Assembly: GCF_009796785.1 (NCBI RefSeq) | Contig: NZ_CP047026.1 | Location: 1,820,001 to 1,884,000 of the forward strand | From: Polaribacter sp. L3A8 | GTDB taxonomy: Bacteria > Bacteroidota > Bacteroidia > Flavobacteriales > Flavobacteriaceae | Direction: 5' to 3' | Length of the DNA stretch: 64,000 nt | Shown here: in pieces, positions 8,776 through 16,889 of the stretch | Numbering within the stretch: position 1 is the first letter of the stretch | Layout: each line of letters opens with the position of its first letter | Notes under the pieces: model-generated | Database searches by the model: none | Told to the model about the DNA's origin: nothing | Seen by the model: only the letters and a program-made list of their open reading frames with translations | Made by a program: the position numbers and the translations under genes

Positions 8776-8806
8776 AAAAAGATGCTACAAAATATAGCAT
8801 CTTTTT
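8776..8806. terminator. Bidirectional terminator downstream of fabH
   Basis: AAAAAGATGCTA (8776-8787) pairs with TAGCATCTTTTT (8795-8806); on the minus strand the hairpin is followed by seven T. It sits 22 bases past the fabH stop codon. Confidence 0.85.
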
Positions 8807-8827
8807 AATATTATCTAAAAGAAAAAC

Positions 8828-9835
8828 TTACCATCTAATAATAACGCTTCCCCAAGTAAAACCACTACCAAAAGCTGCTAAAACAACTAAGTCGTTCTCT
8901 TTTATTTTACCTTCTTCCCAAGCTTCTGTTAAGGCTATAATTACAGAAGCTGCAGTTGTGTTTCCATATTTTTGAATATTATTAAAAACCTGATCATCAG
9001 ATAACTTAAACTTCTTTTGTATAAATTGAGCAATACGTAAATTTGCTTGATGCGGAATTAACATATCAATATCTTCCTTGTCTAATTTATTAGCTGTTAA
9101 CCCCTCTACAATTGCCTCAGAAAAACGTGTTATTGCATGTTTAAACACAAATTGACCATTCATATAAGGGAAATAAGAAACATCATCTGGATCATTTCTT
9201 TCAATAATTCCAGGAACCCATTTTCCTGTAGACGGACCTTCTAAAACCAATTCTTTAGCATGTTTTCCTTCCGAATGTAAATGAGTAGATAAAATTCCTT
9301 TTCCAGCTTCTTCACTTCTAGAAAGTACCGCTGCCCCTGCTCCATCACCAAAAATAACCGAAATATTTCTTCCTCTTGTAGATTTATCTAATCCACCAGA
9401 ATGATTTTCAGCTCCAATTACCAAAATATTTTTATACATTCCTGTTTTTATAAACTGGTCTGCAACAGACATTGCATATATAAAACCAGAACATTGGTTA
9501 CGTACATCTAATGCAGGAATTGTACCCATATCTAACATTTCTTGCACTTGTACACCACCACCAGGAAAATACATATCCGGACTTAAAGTTGCAAACACAA
9601 TAAAATCGATATCATCTTTAGTTAAACCCGCTCTTTCAATTGCAATTCTAGATGCTTTTGCTCCCATAACTGCTGTAGTATCACCCGATTTAGGATCAAT
9701 CCAACGTCTTTCTTTTATCCCTGTTCTTTCTTGAATCCATTCATCTGAAGTATCCATGAATTCTTTTAAATCGTTATTCGTAACAATATTTTCTGGGACA
9801 TAATATCCAAGTCCGATTATTTTTGAATTATACAT
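8828..9835 (-). CDS. fabH: Beta-ketoacyl-ACP synthase III
   Basis: Initiates fatty acid synthesis by condensing an acyl-CoA with malonyl-ACP. The 335 residues carry the full catalytic triad: C115 in VRNQCSGF, H262 in IPHQANLRIA and N292 in KYGNTTAAS, plus the GDGAGAAVL segment near 163-171. In Bacteroidota more than one FabH-like protein is common and this copy is monocistronic, not beside plsX or acpP, so it may be a specialised paralogue, for example with branched-chain primer preference. That specificity cannot be read from sequence. Divergent from htpG with a 183-base shared upstream region. Confidence 0.93.
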   Translation of the reverse strand: MYNSKIIGLGYYVPENIVTNNDLKEFMDTSDEWIQERTGIKERRWIDPKSGDTTAVMGAKASRIAIERAGLTKDDIDFIVFATLSPDMYFPGGGVQVQEMLDMGTIPALDVRNQCSGFIYAMSVADQFIKTGMYKNILVIGAENHSGGLDKSTRGRNISVIFGDGAGAAVLSRSEEAGKGILSTHLHSEGKHAKELVLEGPSTGKWVPGIIERNDPDDVSYFPYMNGQFVFKHAITRFSEAIVEGLTANKLDKEDIDMLIPHQANLRIAQFIQKKFKLSDDQVFNNIQKYGNTTAASVIIALTEAWEEGKIKENDLVVLAAFGSGFTWGSVIIRW

Positions 9836-9933
9836 ATTTTTATATTGATTATTTGATTATTTGCAACTTTATAGTACATAAAAACACTAATTTATAAAAA
9901 TAAATAAGATACTTGCCATTTAAAATAATAATT

Positions 9934-9975
9934 CTGTCATCTTGTCACAAAAGCATTTTTGGTATTTTTTTTGAC
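9934..9975 (+). promoter_or_regulatory. Candidate sigma-54-like promoter with TGTCA repeats upstream of htpG
   Basis: TTTTTGGTATTTTTTTTGAC at 9956-9975 places GG (9961-9962) ten bases before GA (9973-9974), close to the GG-N10-GC core of sigma-54 promoters but with A for C. Two direct TGTCA copies, CTGTCAT (9934-9940) and TTGTCAC (9942-9948), lie just upstream. No TAnnTTTG element is seen in this gap. Assignment is tentative. Confidence 0.35.
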
Positions 9976-10018
9976 TATTGAACAATATCAATAATAAATT
10001 AAACAAAACGAACATAAA

Positions 10019-11923
10019 ATGGCAAAAGGAAATATTAATGTATCGGTAGAAAACATTTTTCCACTGATTAAAAAATTCTTGTATTCTGATCACGAAATTT
10101 TTTTACGTGAGTTAATTTCTAACGGAACAGATGCAACTTCTAAACTAAAACACTTAATTGCTATTGGTGAAGCAAAAACTGAATTAGGTGATGCTAAGAT
10201 TGAAGTAAGCATCGATAAAGAAGCAAAGACTATTACAATTAAAGATCAAGGTTTAGGAATGACTGCAGATGAGGTTGAAAAATACATCAACCAAATTGCA
10301 TTTTCTGGAGCTGAAGAATTTTTAGATAAATATAAAGACAACGAAGCAGGAATTATCGGTCATTTTGGACTTGGGTTTTACTCTGCATTTATGGTTGCAG
10401 AAAAAGTAGAATTAATTACAAAATCTTTTAAAGACGCACCTGCTGCACATTGGACTTGTGATGGTTCTCCAGAATTTACGTTGGTAGAAAGCGATAAAAA
10501 AGATAGAGGTACAGAAATTGTTTTACACGTTGCAGAAGATTCTTTAGACTTCTTAGAAGACAGTAAAATTGAAGGTTTATTAAACAAATACAATCGTTTT
10601 AACCAAGTGCCAATTAAATTTGGAACAGAAGAAATTAACGATCCAGAGTTTACACCTGCAACTACAAAAGATGCAGATGGTAAAGAAACTACAGAGCCTC
10701 ATAAACAAATTACTGTAGATAAAATTATTAACAATACAGAACCTGCTTGGACAAAAGCCCCTGCAGATTTAAGTGATGAAGATTACGAAAATTTCTACAG
10801 AGAATTGTATCCAATGCAATTTGAAGAGTCTTTATTTCACATTCACTTAAATGTAGATTATCCTTTTAACTTAACAGGAATTTTATTTTTCCCTAAGTTA
10901 TCTCCATCAATGGATGTACAAAAGGATAAAATTCAATTATACCAAAATCAAGTTTTTGTAACGGATAATGTAGAAGGGATTGTACCTGATTTCTTACAGA
11001 TGTTAAAAGGTGTTATCGATTCTCCAGATATTCCTTTAAACGTTTCTCGTTCTGGTTTACAAGCAGACGGAGCCGTAAAGAAAATTTCTGGTTATATTAC
11101 TAAAAAAGTAGGTGATAAATTAGCGTCTCTATTCAAAAAAGACAGAGCCGATTTTGAAACAAAATGGAACGATATTAAAGTAATTATTGAATACGGAATG
11201 TTGTCTGAAGATAAATTCTTTGACAAAGCAAAGAAATTTGCCTTGTACCCAACAGTTGCAAATTCTTATTTTACGTTTGATGAGTTAATTGAAAAAACAA
11301 AAGATTCCCAGACTGATAAAGAAGGAAATCACGTTATTTTATATACCTCAAACAAAGAAGCACAACACAGTTATATTCAAAATGCAACAGCAAAAGGATA
11401 TGAAGTATTGTTATTAGATTCTCCTATTATTTCTCATTTAATGCAGAAATTAGAAGGTGGTGATGCAAAAGTAAAATTCTCTAGAGTTGATGCCGATCAT
11501 GTAGAAAACTTAATTAAGAAAGACGAGAACGTAATTTCTAAATTATCTGATGATGAAATTGCAACTTTAAAACCAATTATTGAAGGTGCAGTAAATTCTA
11601 AAACATATACAGTACAATTAGAAGCAATGGATTCTGATTCTTCTCCGTTTATGATTACAGTACCAGAATTTATGCGTAGAATGAAAGAAATGCAAGCTTC
11701 TGGTGGTGGCGGAATGATGGGTATGGGTAATTTTCCAGACATGTACAACTTAGTGGTAAACACAAACAGCCCATTAGTTTCAGAGATTTTAAATAATAAA
11801 GATGAAGCTACACAGAAAGGTTTAGTTTCTCAGGCTTTTGATTTAGCTAAATTATCTCAAAACCTTTTACATGGAGAAGAGTTAACAAACTTTATAAAAC
11901 GTTCTTACGAGTTGATAAAATAG
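10019..11923 (+). CDS. htpG: Molecular chaperone HtpG (Hsp90)
   Basis: ATP-dependent cytoplasmic chaperone, 634 residues, the usual bacterial size. The N-terminal GHKL ATPase domain shows the ELISNGTDATSKL motif near residue 35-47 (the family norm is ELISNASDA), the DQGLGMT box near 80-86 and GHFGLGFYSAFMVAEKVE near 115-133. The middle domain carries LNVSRSGLQ (family norm NVSREILQ) near 340, and the C-terminal dimerisation domain ends in LLHGEELTNFIKRSYELI. The substitutions are typical of Bacteroidota HtpG and do not suggest loss of function. Monocistronic, ending in a palindromic repeat and a terminator. Confidence 0.97.
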   Translation: MAKGNINVSVENIFPLIKKFLYSDHEIFLRELISNGTDATSKLKHLIAIGEAKTELGDAKIEVSIDKEAKTITIKDQGLGMTADEVEKYINQIAFSGAEEFLDKYKDNEAGIIGHFGLGFYSAFMVAEKVELITKSFKDAPAAHWTCDGSPEFTLVESDKKDRGTEIVLHVAEDSLDFLEDSKIEGLLNKYNRFNQVPIKFGTEEINDPEFTPATTKDADGKETTEPHKQITVDKIINNTEPAWTKAPADLSDEDYENFYRELYPMQFEESLFHIHLNVDYPFNLTGILFFPKLSPSMDVQKDKIQLYQNQVFVTDNVEGIVPDFLQMLKGVIDSPDIPLNVSRSGLQADGAVKKISGYITKKVGDKLASLFKKDRADFETKWNDIKVIIEYGMLSEDKFFDKAKKFALYPTVANSYFTFDELIEKTKDSQTDKEGNHVILYTSNKEAQHSYIQNATAKGYEVLLLDSPIISHLMQKLEGGDAKVKFSRVDADHVENLIKKDENVISKLSDDEIATLKPIIEGAVNSKTYTVQLEAMDSDSSPFMITVPEFMRRMKEMQASGGGGMMGMGNFPDMYNLVVNTNSPLVSEILNNKDEATQKGLVSQAFDLAKLSQNLLHGEELTNFIKRSYELIK

Positions 11924-11930
11924 TAAAAAC

Positions 11931-12004
11931 GTCATTATGAAAGAGGAACCAATGAAATAATCTGTTTCTTTAAATTTACAGATTGCTTCGAACCTCACAA
12001 TGAC
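11931..12004. repeat. Imperfect palindrome with GTCATT/AATGAC ends
   Basis: Begins GTCATT (11931-11936) and ends AATGAC (11999-12004); inner arms ATAATCTGT and ACAGATTGCTTCG pair, as do GAGGAACC-like and GAACCTC segments. It lies between the htpG stop and its terminator. A second element with the same ends is at 35255-35336. The form resembles dispersed REP-like palindromes I remember from other flavobacterial genomes; copy number was not checked. Confidence 0.6.
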
Positions 12005-12016
12005 TTATAATACCAT

Positions 12017-12047
12017 AACCTCTCTGAATATACAGAGAGGTTTTTTT
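12017..12047 (+). terminator. Intrinsic terminator of htpG
   Basis: AACCTCTCTG (12017-12026) pairs with CAGAGAGGTT (12033-12042), followed by a run of T to 12047. Confidence 0.88.
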
Positions 12048-12120
12048 ATTTGCCTTTTTTATCAGAATAAACAGCATCTAACCTCCTTTCTATTAAACTT
12101 AAATATTATATTTTTTTCTT

Positions 12121-12148
12121 TTGATATTTTTAATGTTTTGTACTTTTG
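12121..12148 (+). promoter_or_regulatory. Promoter of the cupin gene
   Basis: TTG at 12121-12123 and TACTTTTG at 12141-12148 with 17-base spacing match the Bacteroidota -33/-7 elements. The ATG follows 22 bases after the -7 box. Confidence 0.6.
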
Positions 12149-12169
12149 GGCTAAGAATTAAACCTCACA

Positions 12170-12517
12170 ATGAAACTAACACATACAAACAGTTTACCAG
12201 AAATAGGTGTAAGCCATAACACAGATATTAAGAAAAAGGTTTTTATAGAAAAAGGAGCCGTACCACAATTAATGATGTTTGGTTCTGCAACTTTTACACC
12301 AGGGCAAACTGTAGAAACACATAAGCATGACACCATGTATGAGGTTTTTTACATACAATCTGGTAAAGCAGAATTTATTGTGAATGATAAAAAAATGATA
12401 TTAATTTCTGGTGATTGTATCACTATAGAACAAGGTGAGTTTCATTCTATGAACAATCCTTTTTTAGAGGATGTAACTTGGGTTTATTTCGGAATTGCAA
12501 CAGACAATCAAGACTAA
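12170..12517 (+). CDS. Cupin-domain protein
   Basis: 115-residue single cupin beta barrel. Cupin motif 1 is seen as VETHKHDTMYEVFYIQSGKAEF (two His and a Glu as metal ligands, near residues 43-64) and motif 2 as GDCITIEQGEFHSMNN near 84-99 with the fourth ligand His. It is cytoplasmic, with no signal peptide. Small cupins of this type bind a divalent metal and act as isomerases, dioxygenases or sensors of small ligands; nothing here decides between them. It has its own promoter and a 101-base gap before the next gene. Confidence 0.87.
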   Translation: MKLTHTNSLPEIGVSHNTDIKKKVFIEKGAVPQLMMFGSATFTPGQTVETHKHDTMYEVFYIQSGKAEFIVNDKKMILISGDCITIEQGEFHSMNNPFLEDVTWVYFGIATDNQD

Positions 12518-12618
12518 ACAGTAAGATTTGTTTGTACTTTTTGATTTTAAAGATAAAAACGAGTAAATTCGTTATATCTATGTTTATAAAGATTATAAAC
12601 TGCTTTTAAATTACTGAA

Positions 12619-13128
12619 ATGAAAAAATACATACTACTTTTAATACTAGGTCTTTTAATATTAAGTTGCAAAGAAGAGAAAGAAGTAAGCTCTATGAATG
12701 TAAAAAATTGGACCAAAAGATATGCGAATATCAATCCAAAAGATTCTTTAGAATACGGAAAATCGTACCTTTCTATATACTCTCAAATCTATAGTGTTTC
12801 AGAACACAAAACACATAGTTTAACCGCTATGGTTAGTTTAAGAAATACAAGTGATACAGATACTATTTACCTATTAAATGCGAAGTATTATGATACCCAT
12901 GGTAAAACGGTACGCACGTATTTTAAAAAACCTATTTATTTAGCGCCATTAGAAACTACAGAAATTATAATAGACGAAGTTGATACTGAAGGAGGAACTG
13001 GCTCTAACTTTATTTTTGAATGGAAAGTACCAAAAGGCTGTCCGGAACCTTTATTTGAAGGCATTATGAACTCTACAAAAGGACAACAAGGTTTGTCTTT
13101 TTCTACACAATCTAAACGAATTAAATAG
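12619..13128 (+). CDS. DUF3124-type lipoprotein
   Basis: 169 residues beginning with a lipoprotein signal, LLILSCKEE, lipidated Cys near residue 17. The mature part matches my memory of DUF3124: a YLSIYSQIYSVSEHKTHSLTA-like strand, MVSLRNTSDTDTIYL, AKYYDTHGKTVRTYF, and a late GGTGSNFIFEW motif. It is predicted to be membrane anchored and periplasmic; the fold suggests an all-beta domain. No biochemical function is known to me. Its neighbours, a cupin and a CarboxypepD_reg protein, give no clear pathway link. Confidence 0.78.
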   Translation: MKKYILLLILGLLILSCKEEKEVSSMNVKNWTKRYANINPKDSLEYGKSYLSIYSQIYSVSEHKTHSLTAMVSLRNTSDTDTIYLLNAKYYDTHGKTVRTYFKKPIYLAPLETTEIIIDEVDTEGGTGSNFIFEWKVPKGCPEPLFEGIMNSTKGQQGLSFSTQSKRIK

Positions 13129-13233
13129 ATATTTTTTAAAATACCTATTTCAGTAAACTAACTCAAAACGATACTTTACCGTTAAAACAAACCTCATTAC
13201 TCAATCTTACTTTTAAACTTCTACGCTATTCAA

Positions 13234-13241
13234 TAGCTTTG
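13234..13241 (+). promoter_or_regulatory. Possible -7 promoter element before the CarboxypepD_reg gene
   Basis: TAGCTTTG matches TAnnTTTG and lies 26 bases before the ATG at 13267. No clear TTG is found at the expected -33 position, so support is partial. Confidence 0.38.
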
Positions 13242-13266
13242 ATATGTAACTATTAAAAAACATATC

Positions 13267-13980
13267 ATGAAAACGCAATTTAACTTATCAATAAAAACAC
13301 CTTGTTCAGAAAAGTTTAACAATTTTACAAAAACGAACAACGGAGGCTTTTGTAATTCTTGTAACAAAGAAGTTATCGACTTTACAAAAATGACTTCTCA
13401 TCAAATTATTCAATATTTTAAGAAACCTAAAAATGACACTTGCGGTGTTTTTAATAAAACGCAATTAACTTCATATCAAGAAAAAACGATTCCTAAAAAT
13501 AGATGGCAATTTAGAACCCTTGCAGGATTCAGTTTATCTATTATTTCTTTGTTTTCTATAAATGAAATAAAAGCACAAGAACAGAAAAACAATACAGAAA
13601 TTCATAAAAATATTCTAACAAATAAAATTGTTTCTACAGAGCAACAGAAACCGCAAATTGTAAAAGGAGTTATTAGCGATGCAGACGGAGTTTTACCTGG
13701 TGCTAGTATTGTTTTAAAAGGAACTACAATTGGTGTTGTTACCAATTTTGATGGCGAATTTACGTTTCCGAAACCTTTACAGAAAGGAGATATACTAATG
13801 GTAAGTTACTTAGGCTACAAAACAGAAAACGTATTTATTAAAGAAAATAAATTAGATATAAAACTAAATTATAACTTAGAGTTAAAACTAGATTCTTGTA
13901 TTATAATGGGTAAAGTTGCTACTAAAGAAGTCTTTAAAACCAAACGTTCTTTATGGAGAAAGTTAACTTCTAAAAATTAA
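13267..13980 (+). CDS. Cysteine-motif membrane protein with CarboxypepD_reg-like domain
   Basis: 237 residues in three parts. The N-terminal 60 residues hold four cysteines, C13, C29, C32 (CNSC) and C59, which could form a zinc site; a GFCNSCNKEVIDFTKMT stretch recurs in flavobacterial proteins of this type. A single hydrophobic segment near 85-104 ends in IKAQ. Residues 131-205 form a carboxypeptidase-regulatory-like beta sandwich (VKGVISDADGVLPGASIVL, TNFDGEFTF, GYKTENVF), the module also found at the N-terminus of SusC/TonB-dependent receptors. The topology implies a cytoplasmic Cys domain and a periplasmic sandwich. The transglutaminase gene starts within 40 bases. Function unknown. Confidence 0.75.
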   Translation: MKTQFNLSIKTPCSEKFNNFTKTNNGGFCNSCNKEVIDFTKMTSHQIIQYFKKPKNDTCGVFNKTQLTSYQEKTIPKNRWQFRTLAGFSLSIISLFSINEIKAQEQKNNTEIHKNILTNKIVSTEQQKPQIVKGVISDADGVLPGASIVLKGTTIGVVTNFDGEFTFPKPLQKGDILMVSYLGYKTENVFIKENKLDIKLNYNLELKLDSCIIMGKVATKEVFKTKRSLWRKLTSKN

Positions 13981-14013
13981 GTATGAAAAAGAGTCTTTTC
14001 TTTCTTTTTTCTG

Positions 14014-14991
14014 ATGATTGCATGTTATTCGAACGCCCAAAAAGATAATTTTAAACACATCAACTTTACAAAGGCAGACAGTATTGCTCATATCTATAAG
14101 GATAAAAGTGTAAATAGTTTGCCCATACTTTCTCTTCTTTTAACATCTAAATTAGATACTGATGTAGAAAAATTTAGAGCTATTTATAGTTGGGTTTCTA
14201 GAAATATAAAAGGCGATCATGCGGCTGTTTCTAAAAACACAAGAAAAAGGAAAAGATTTAAAAATGATAGCACAAAACTTACTCAATGGAACAATTCTTT
14301 TAACAAAGTCCTCTTTAAAAAATTATTAAAAGATAAGAAAACGGTTTGCACAGGTTATGCTTATTTAATTAGAGAATTATGTACACTAGCAAATATAGAA
14401 TCTAAAATTATTGATGGATATGGAAGAAGTGCAGTTGTAAATATTGGTAAATTATCAATTCCGAATCATTCTTGGAATGCTGTAAAATTGAACAATAAAT
14501 GGTATTTAGCAGATGCAACTTGGTCTACTGGTTATACAGATTTAAGTACAAATACTTTTATTTTTGATTATAATGATGGTTATTTTTTAACCGAACCTCA
14601 ATTATTTATTAAAAGTCATTTTCCTTTAGATAAAAAATGGAGCCTTCTACAAAAAGAGACAATATTAACAGATAAATTTGTTAATGCTCCCTTAATTTAC
14701 GGAGCGACTTTTAAACATCAAATAGTGCCCATTTATCCAAAAGAAATGATAAACAACATTTCTAAAAATGGAGAAATTATATTTCAACTTCAGGCAAAAG
14801 AAACTATCGATTTAAATAAGATTGAAATTCAAATAGGAAAAAGTATATCTGCAATAAAACCCTCATTCATTTCAAGAAAAAACCAGTTCATCTTTATCAA
14901 CTATAAATTTAAAATAAAAGGTTTTTATGATGTTCATTTACGCTATAAAAATAATGTAATAGCTACATATACCTTTAAAGTAAATAGCTAA
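14014..14991 (+). CDS. Transglutaminase-like domain protein with probably frameshifted signal peptide
   Basis: 325 residues from this ATG. The papain-like triad of the transglutaminase fold is visible: C112 in TVCTGYAYLIRELC, H152 in NHSWNAVKL and D167 in YLADATWS. Such bacterial domains act as proteases or cross-linkers in the envelope. The ATG at 14014 would begin MIACYSNAQ, only the tail of a signal peptide. An in-frame-looking signal start, ATG at 13983 (MKKSLFFLF), is one base out of frame: removing one T from the six-T run at 14005-14010 would give a perfect signal peptide MKKSLFFLFLMIACYSNAQ. Hence either a sequencing error, slippage-controlled export, or a recent mutation. Two bases separate 13983 from the preceding stop. 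Confidence 0.82.
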   Translation: MIACYSNAQKDNFKHINFTKADSIAHIYKDKSVNSLPILSLLLTSKLDTDVEKFRAIYSWVSRNIKGDHAAVSKNTRKRKRFKNDSTKLTQWNNSFNKVLFKKLLKDKKTVCTGYAYLIRELCTLANIESKIIDGYGRSAVVNIGKLSIPNHSWNAVKLNNKWYLADATWSTGYTDLSTNTFIFDYNDGYFLTEPQLFIKSHFPLDKKWSLLQKETILTDKFVNAPLIYGATFKHQIVPIYPKEMINNISKNGEIIFQLQAKETIDLNKIEIQIGKSISAIKPSFISRKNQFIFINYKFKIKGFYDVHLRYKNNVIATYTFKVNS

Positions 14992-15065
14992 ATCTTACTT
15001 TCTTTAAGATGCAATTATATCAACTAAAAAATAAACAGTAAATTTATCTTTTTAAAGATAATGAT

Positions 15066-15965
15066 ATGAAATGGAAAGGAAATAGAAAAAGTGCTAATGT
15101 AGATGATAGAAGAGGTGCTTCTTCTGGCGGAAGTTCTGGTGGTGGACTAGGTGGTTTAAGTCCTATGTTAATTGGTCTTTTATTAAAGTTGGTTACGTCT
15201 AAAAAAGGACTAATTATTGTAGGTATTGTTTTGGCTGTAATGTATTTTACAGGTAACAATCCTTTAAACTTTTTAACAGGTAATACAAACAACCAAATAC
15301 AGTCGTCTACTACTTATAAAGGAACTGCAAAAGAGAATGAATTGGCAGAATTTAGTGCTACCATTTTAGCAAATACAGAAGATGTTTGGAATAAAATAAT
15401 TCCGAATTACAGAGAGCCTACTTTAGTTCTTTTTACTGGTTCTGTAAGTTCTGCCTGTGGAAACGCATCGAGTGCAACAGGACCTTTTTACTGTCCTGGT
15501 GATGAAAAATTATACATAGATTTAAGTTTTTTTGATGAAATGGAGAAGAAACTAAATGCCCCAGGAGATTTTGCGCAAGCTTATGTAATTGCACATGAAG
15601 TTGGGCATCATATTCAGAATATTACAGGTATGAATAGAAAAGTACAAGCCATGCGAGGTAAAGTAAGTACAACAGAATATAATAAATACTCTGTAATGTT
15701 AGAATTACAAGCAGATTTTTATGCAGGTGTTTGGGCAAATCATTCTCAAAGAATTAATAAAATGATGGAAAGCGGCGATTTAGAAGAAGCATTAAATGCA
15801 GCAAACGCCATTGGAGATGATCGTTTACAAAAAAATGCTACAGGAAGGGTTGTACCCGATTCTTTTACCCACGGAACTTCTGCCCAACGTATGCGTTGGT
15901 TTAAAAAAGGTTTTGAAACAGGCGATGTAAATCAAGGAGATACTTTTAACGCAAGATCTTTGTAA
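15066..15965 (+). CDS. YpfJ-family neutral zinc metallopeptidase
   Basis: 299 residues. The zinc protease motif HEVGHH is at 177-182 with E178 as likely catalytic base; ELQADFYAGVW near 219-229 supplies the further acidic ligand. A short basic N-terminus and Gly/Ser-rich linker precede one membrane helix at about 47-62, so the catalytic domain should face the periplasm. The family (PF04228, E. coli YpfJ) is widespread but its substrates are not known. The late stretch DSFTHGTSAQRMRWFKKGFE is characteristic. Monocistronic with a strong bidirectional terminator downstream. Confidence 0.92.
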   Translation: MKWKGNRKSANVDDRRGASSGGSSGGGLGGLSPMLIGLLLKLVTSKKGLIIVGIVLAVMYFTGNNPLNFLTGNTNNQIQSSTTYKGTAKENELAEFSATILANTEDVWNKIIPNYREPTLVLFTGSVSSACGNASSATGPFYCPGDEKLYIDLSFFDEMEKKLNAPGDFAQAYVIAHEVGHHIQNITGMNRKVQAMRGKVSTTEYNKYSVMLELQADFYAGVWANHSQRINKMMESGDLEEALNAANAIGDDRLQKNATGRVVPDSFTHGTSAQRMRWFKKGFETGDVNQGDTFNARSL

Positions 15966-15991
15966 ATTACAAACCTAAACTTATATAAAAC

Positions 15992-16024
15992 AAAAAAGCT
16001 TCAGATATCTCTGAAGCTTTTTTT
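15992..16024. terminator. Bidirectional terminator between convergent genes
   Basis: AAAAAAGCTTCAG (15992-16004) pairs with CTGAAGCTTTTTT (16011-16023), with A/T tracts on both sides. It separates the zinc peptidase gene and the convergent gene ending at 16044. Confidence 0.9.
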
Positions 16025-16043
16025 ATCCTTATAAATAAAAAGA

Positions 16044-16778
16044 TTATTTCTTAGCCATTGTCATTGTTATTTTCGACTTAAGCTCTTGTCCGCTAACAGA
16101 TAGATCCATATTTATTAACGAATTTTCAGGTATTCCAGACGCTCTATCAACATCCATATTTCCAGAAATTTTTCCTGTAGCCATACCAGTAACATCACCA
16201 GATAAATCTAGTATTACTTTATCACCAGTAATTGATTTAACAGTGTATAAGAAATCCATTTTCATTCCTTTTTCTTCTTTAGTCATCGTCCAAGTACTAC
16301 CAACATTTAATGCTTCTTTAGGGTAAACCACGTTGCTAGATTGTTTTGCCATATCACCTACACCAGGAACGTTTGGCGCTACTGTTACCTCTAAAATTTC
16401 ACCTAAATTATTCCCTTTAGCAGAAATTAAAGTTTTAAGCATTGGTCCCATTTGAGCTTTCATCATTTTACCAGTCTCATCTAATTCCTCATCACTTTTA
16501 GTAGAATCAAAGCTCATTACTTGACCACCCTGTAACATATCCATGGTCATTTTTGTAAATTTCATTTCACAATTATACGTATCATCTTTTACATCTGTCA
16601 CTTTTATTTCCATATCCATAACCATCCCCATAGACATCACAGTACCCATTTCTTGAGAGACATTCATAGAAACACCATAAGTAGCTCCTTTTTCATAATT
16701 TAATCTAAGCAATATAGCTTCTTGCGCAAAGCTTAAGTTTGCTGATACTGCTAGAAATAAGATTAACAATTTTTTCAT
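16044..16778 (-). CDS. Secreted DUF6263-like protein
   Basis: 244 residues with a cleavable signal peptide (MKKLLILFLAVSANLSFAQ). The mature part is rich in Met (MGTVMSMGMVMDMEIKV, MKFTKMTMDMLQGG) and beta strands. The line GSTWTMTKEEKGMKMDFLYTVKSI followed by LDLSGDVTGMATGKISG agrees with the DUF6263 type of secreted Bacteroidota proteins, an assignment from memory. It would be periplasmic or surface exposed; no lipobox is present. Function unknown. It is separated by a terminator from the E2 gene upstream on the same strand and has its own transcription unit. Confidence 0.75.
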   Translation of the reverse strand: MKKLLILFLAVSANLSFAQEAILLRLNYEKGATYGVSMNVSQEMGTVMSMGMVMDMEIKVTDVKDDTYNCEMKFTKMTMDMLQGGQVMSFDSTKSDEELDETGKMMKAQMGPMLKTLISAKGNNLGEILEVTVAPNVPGVGDMAKQSSNVVYPKEALNVGSTWTMTKEEKGMKMDFLYTVKSITGDKVILDLSGDVTGMATGKISGNMDVDRASGIPENSLINMDLSVSGQELKSKITMTMAKK

Positions 16779-16836
16779 TTTTTTTTATTTTTAAATTTAT
16801 GATTATTTATAGGTAACGAATATAATATTTTGTAAC

Positions 16837-16866
16837 AAAAAAACGCTCACAAATTGTGAACGTTTT
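16837..16866 (-). terminator. Intrinsic terminator of the E2 gene
   Basis: On the minus strand AAAACGTTCACAA pairs with TTGTGAGCGTTTT with one mismatch and is followed by seven T. It lies 24 bases past the E2 stop codon. Confidence 0.8.
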
Positions 16867-16889
16867 AGTATAATTATATTTTTAAAAAA

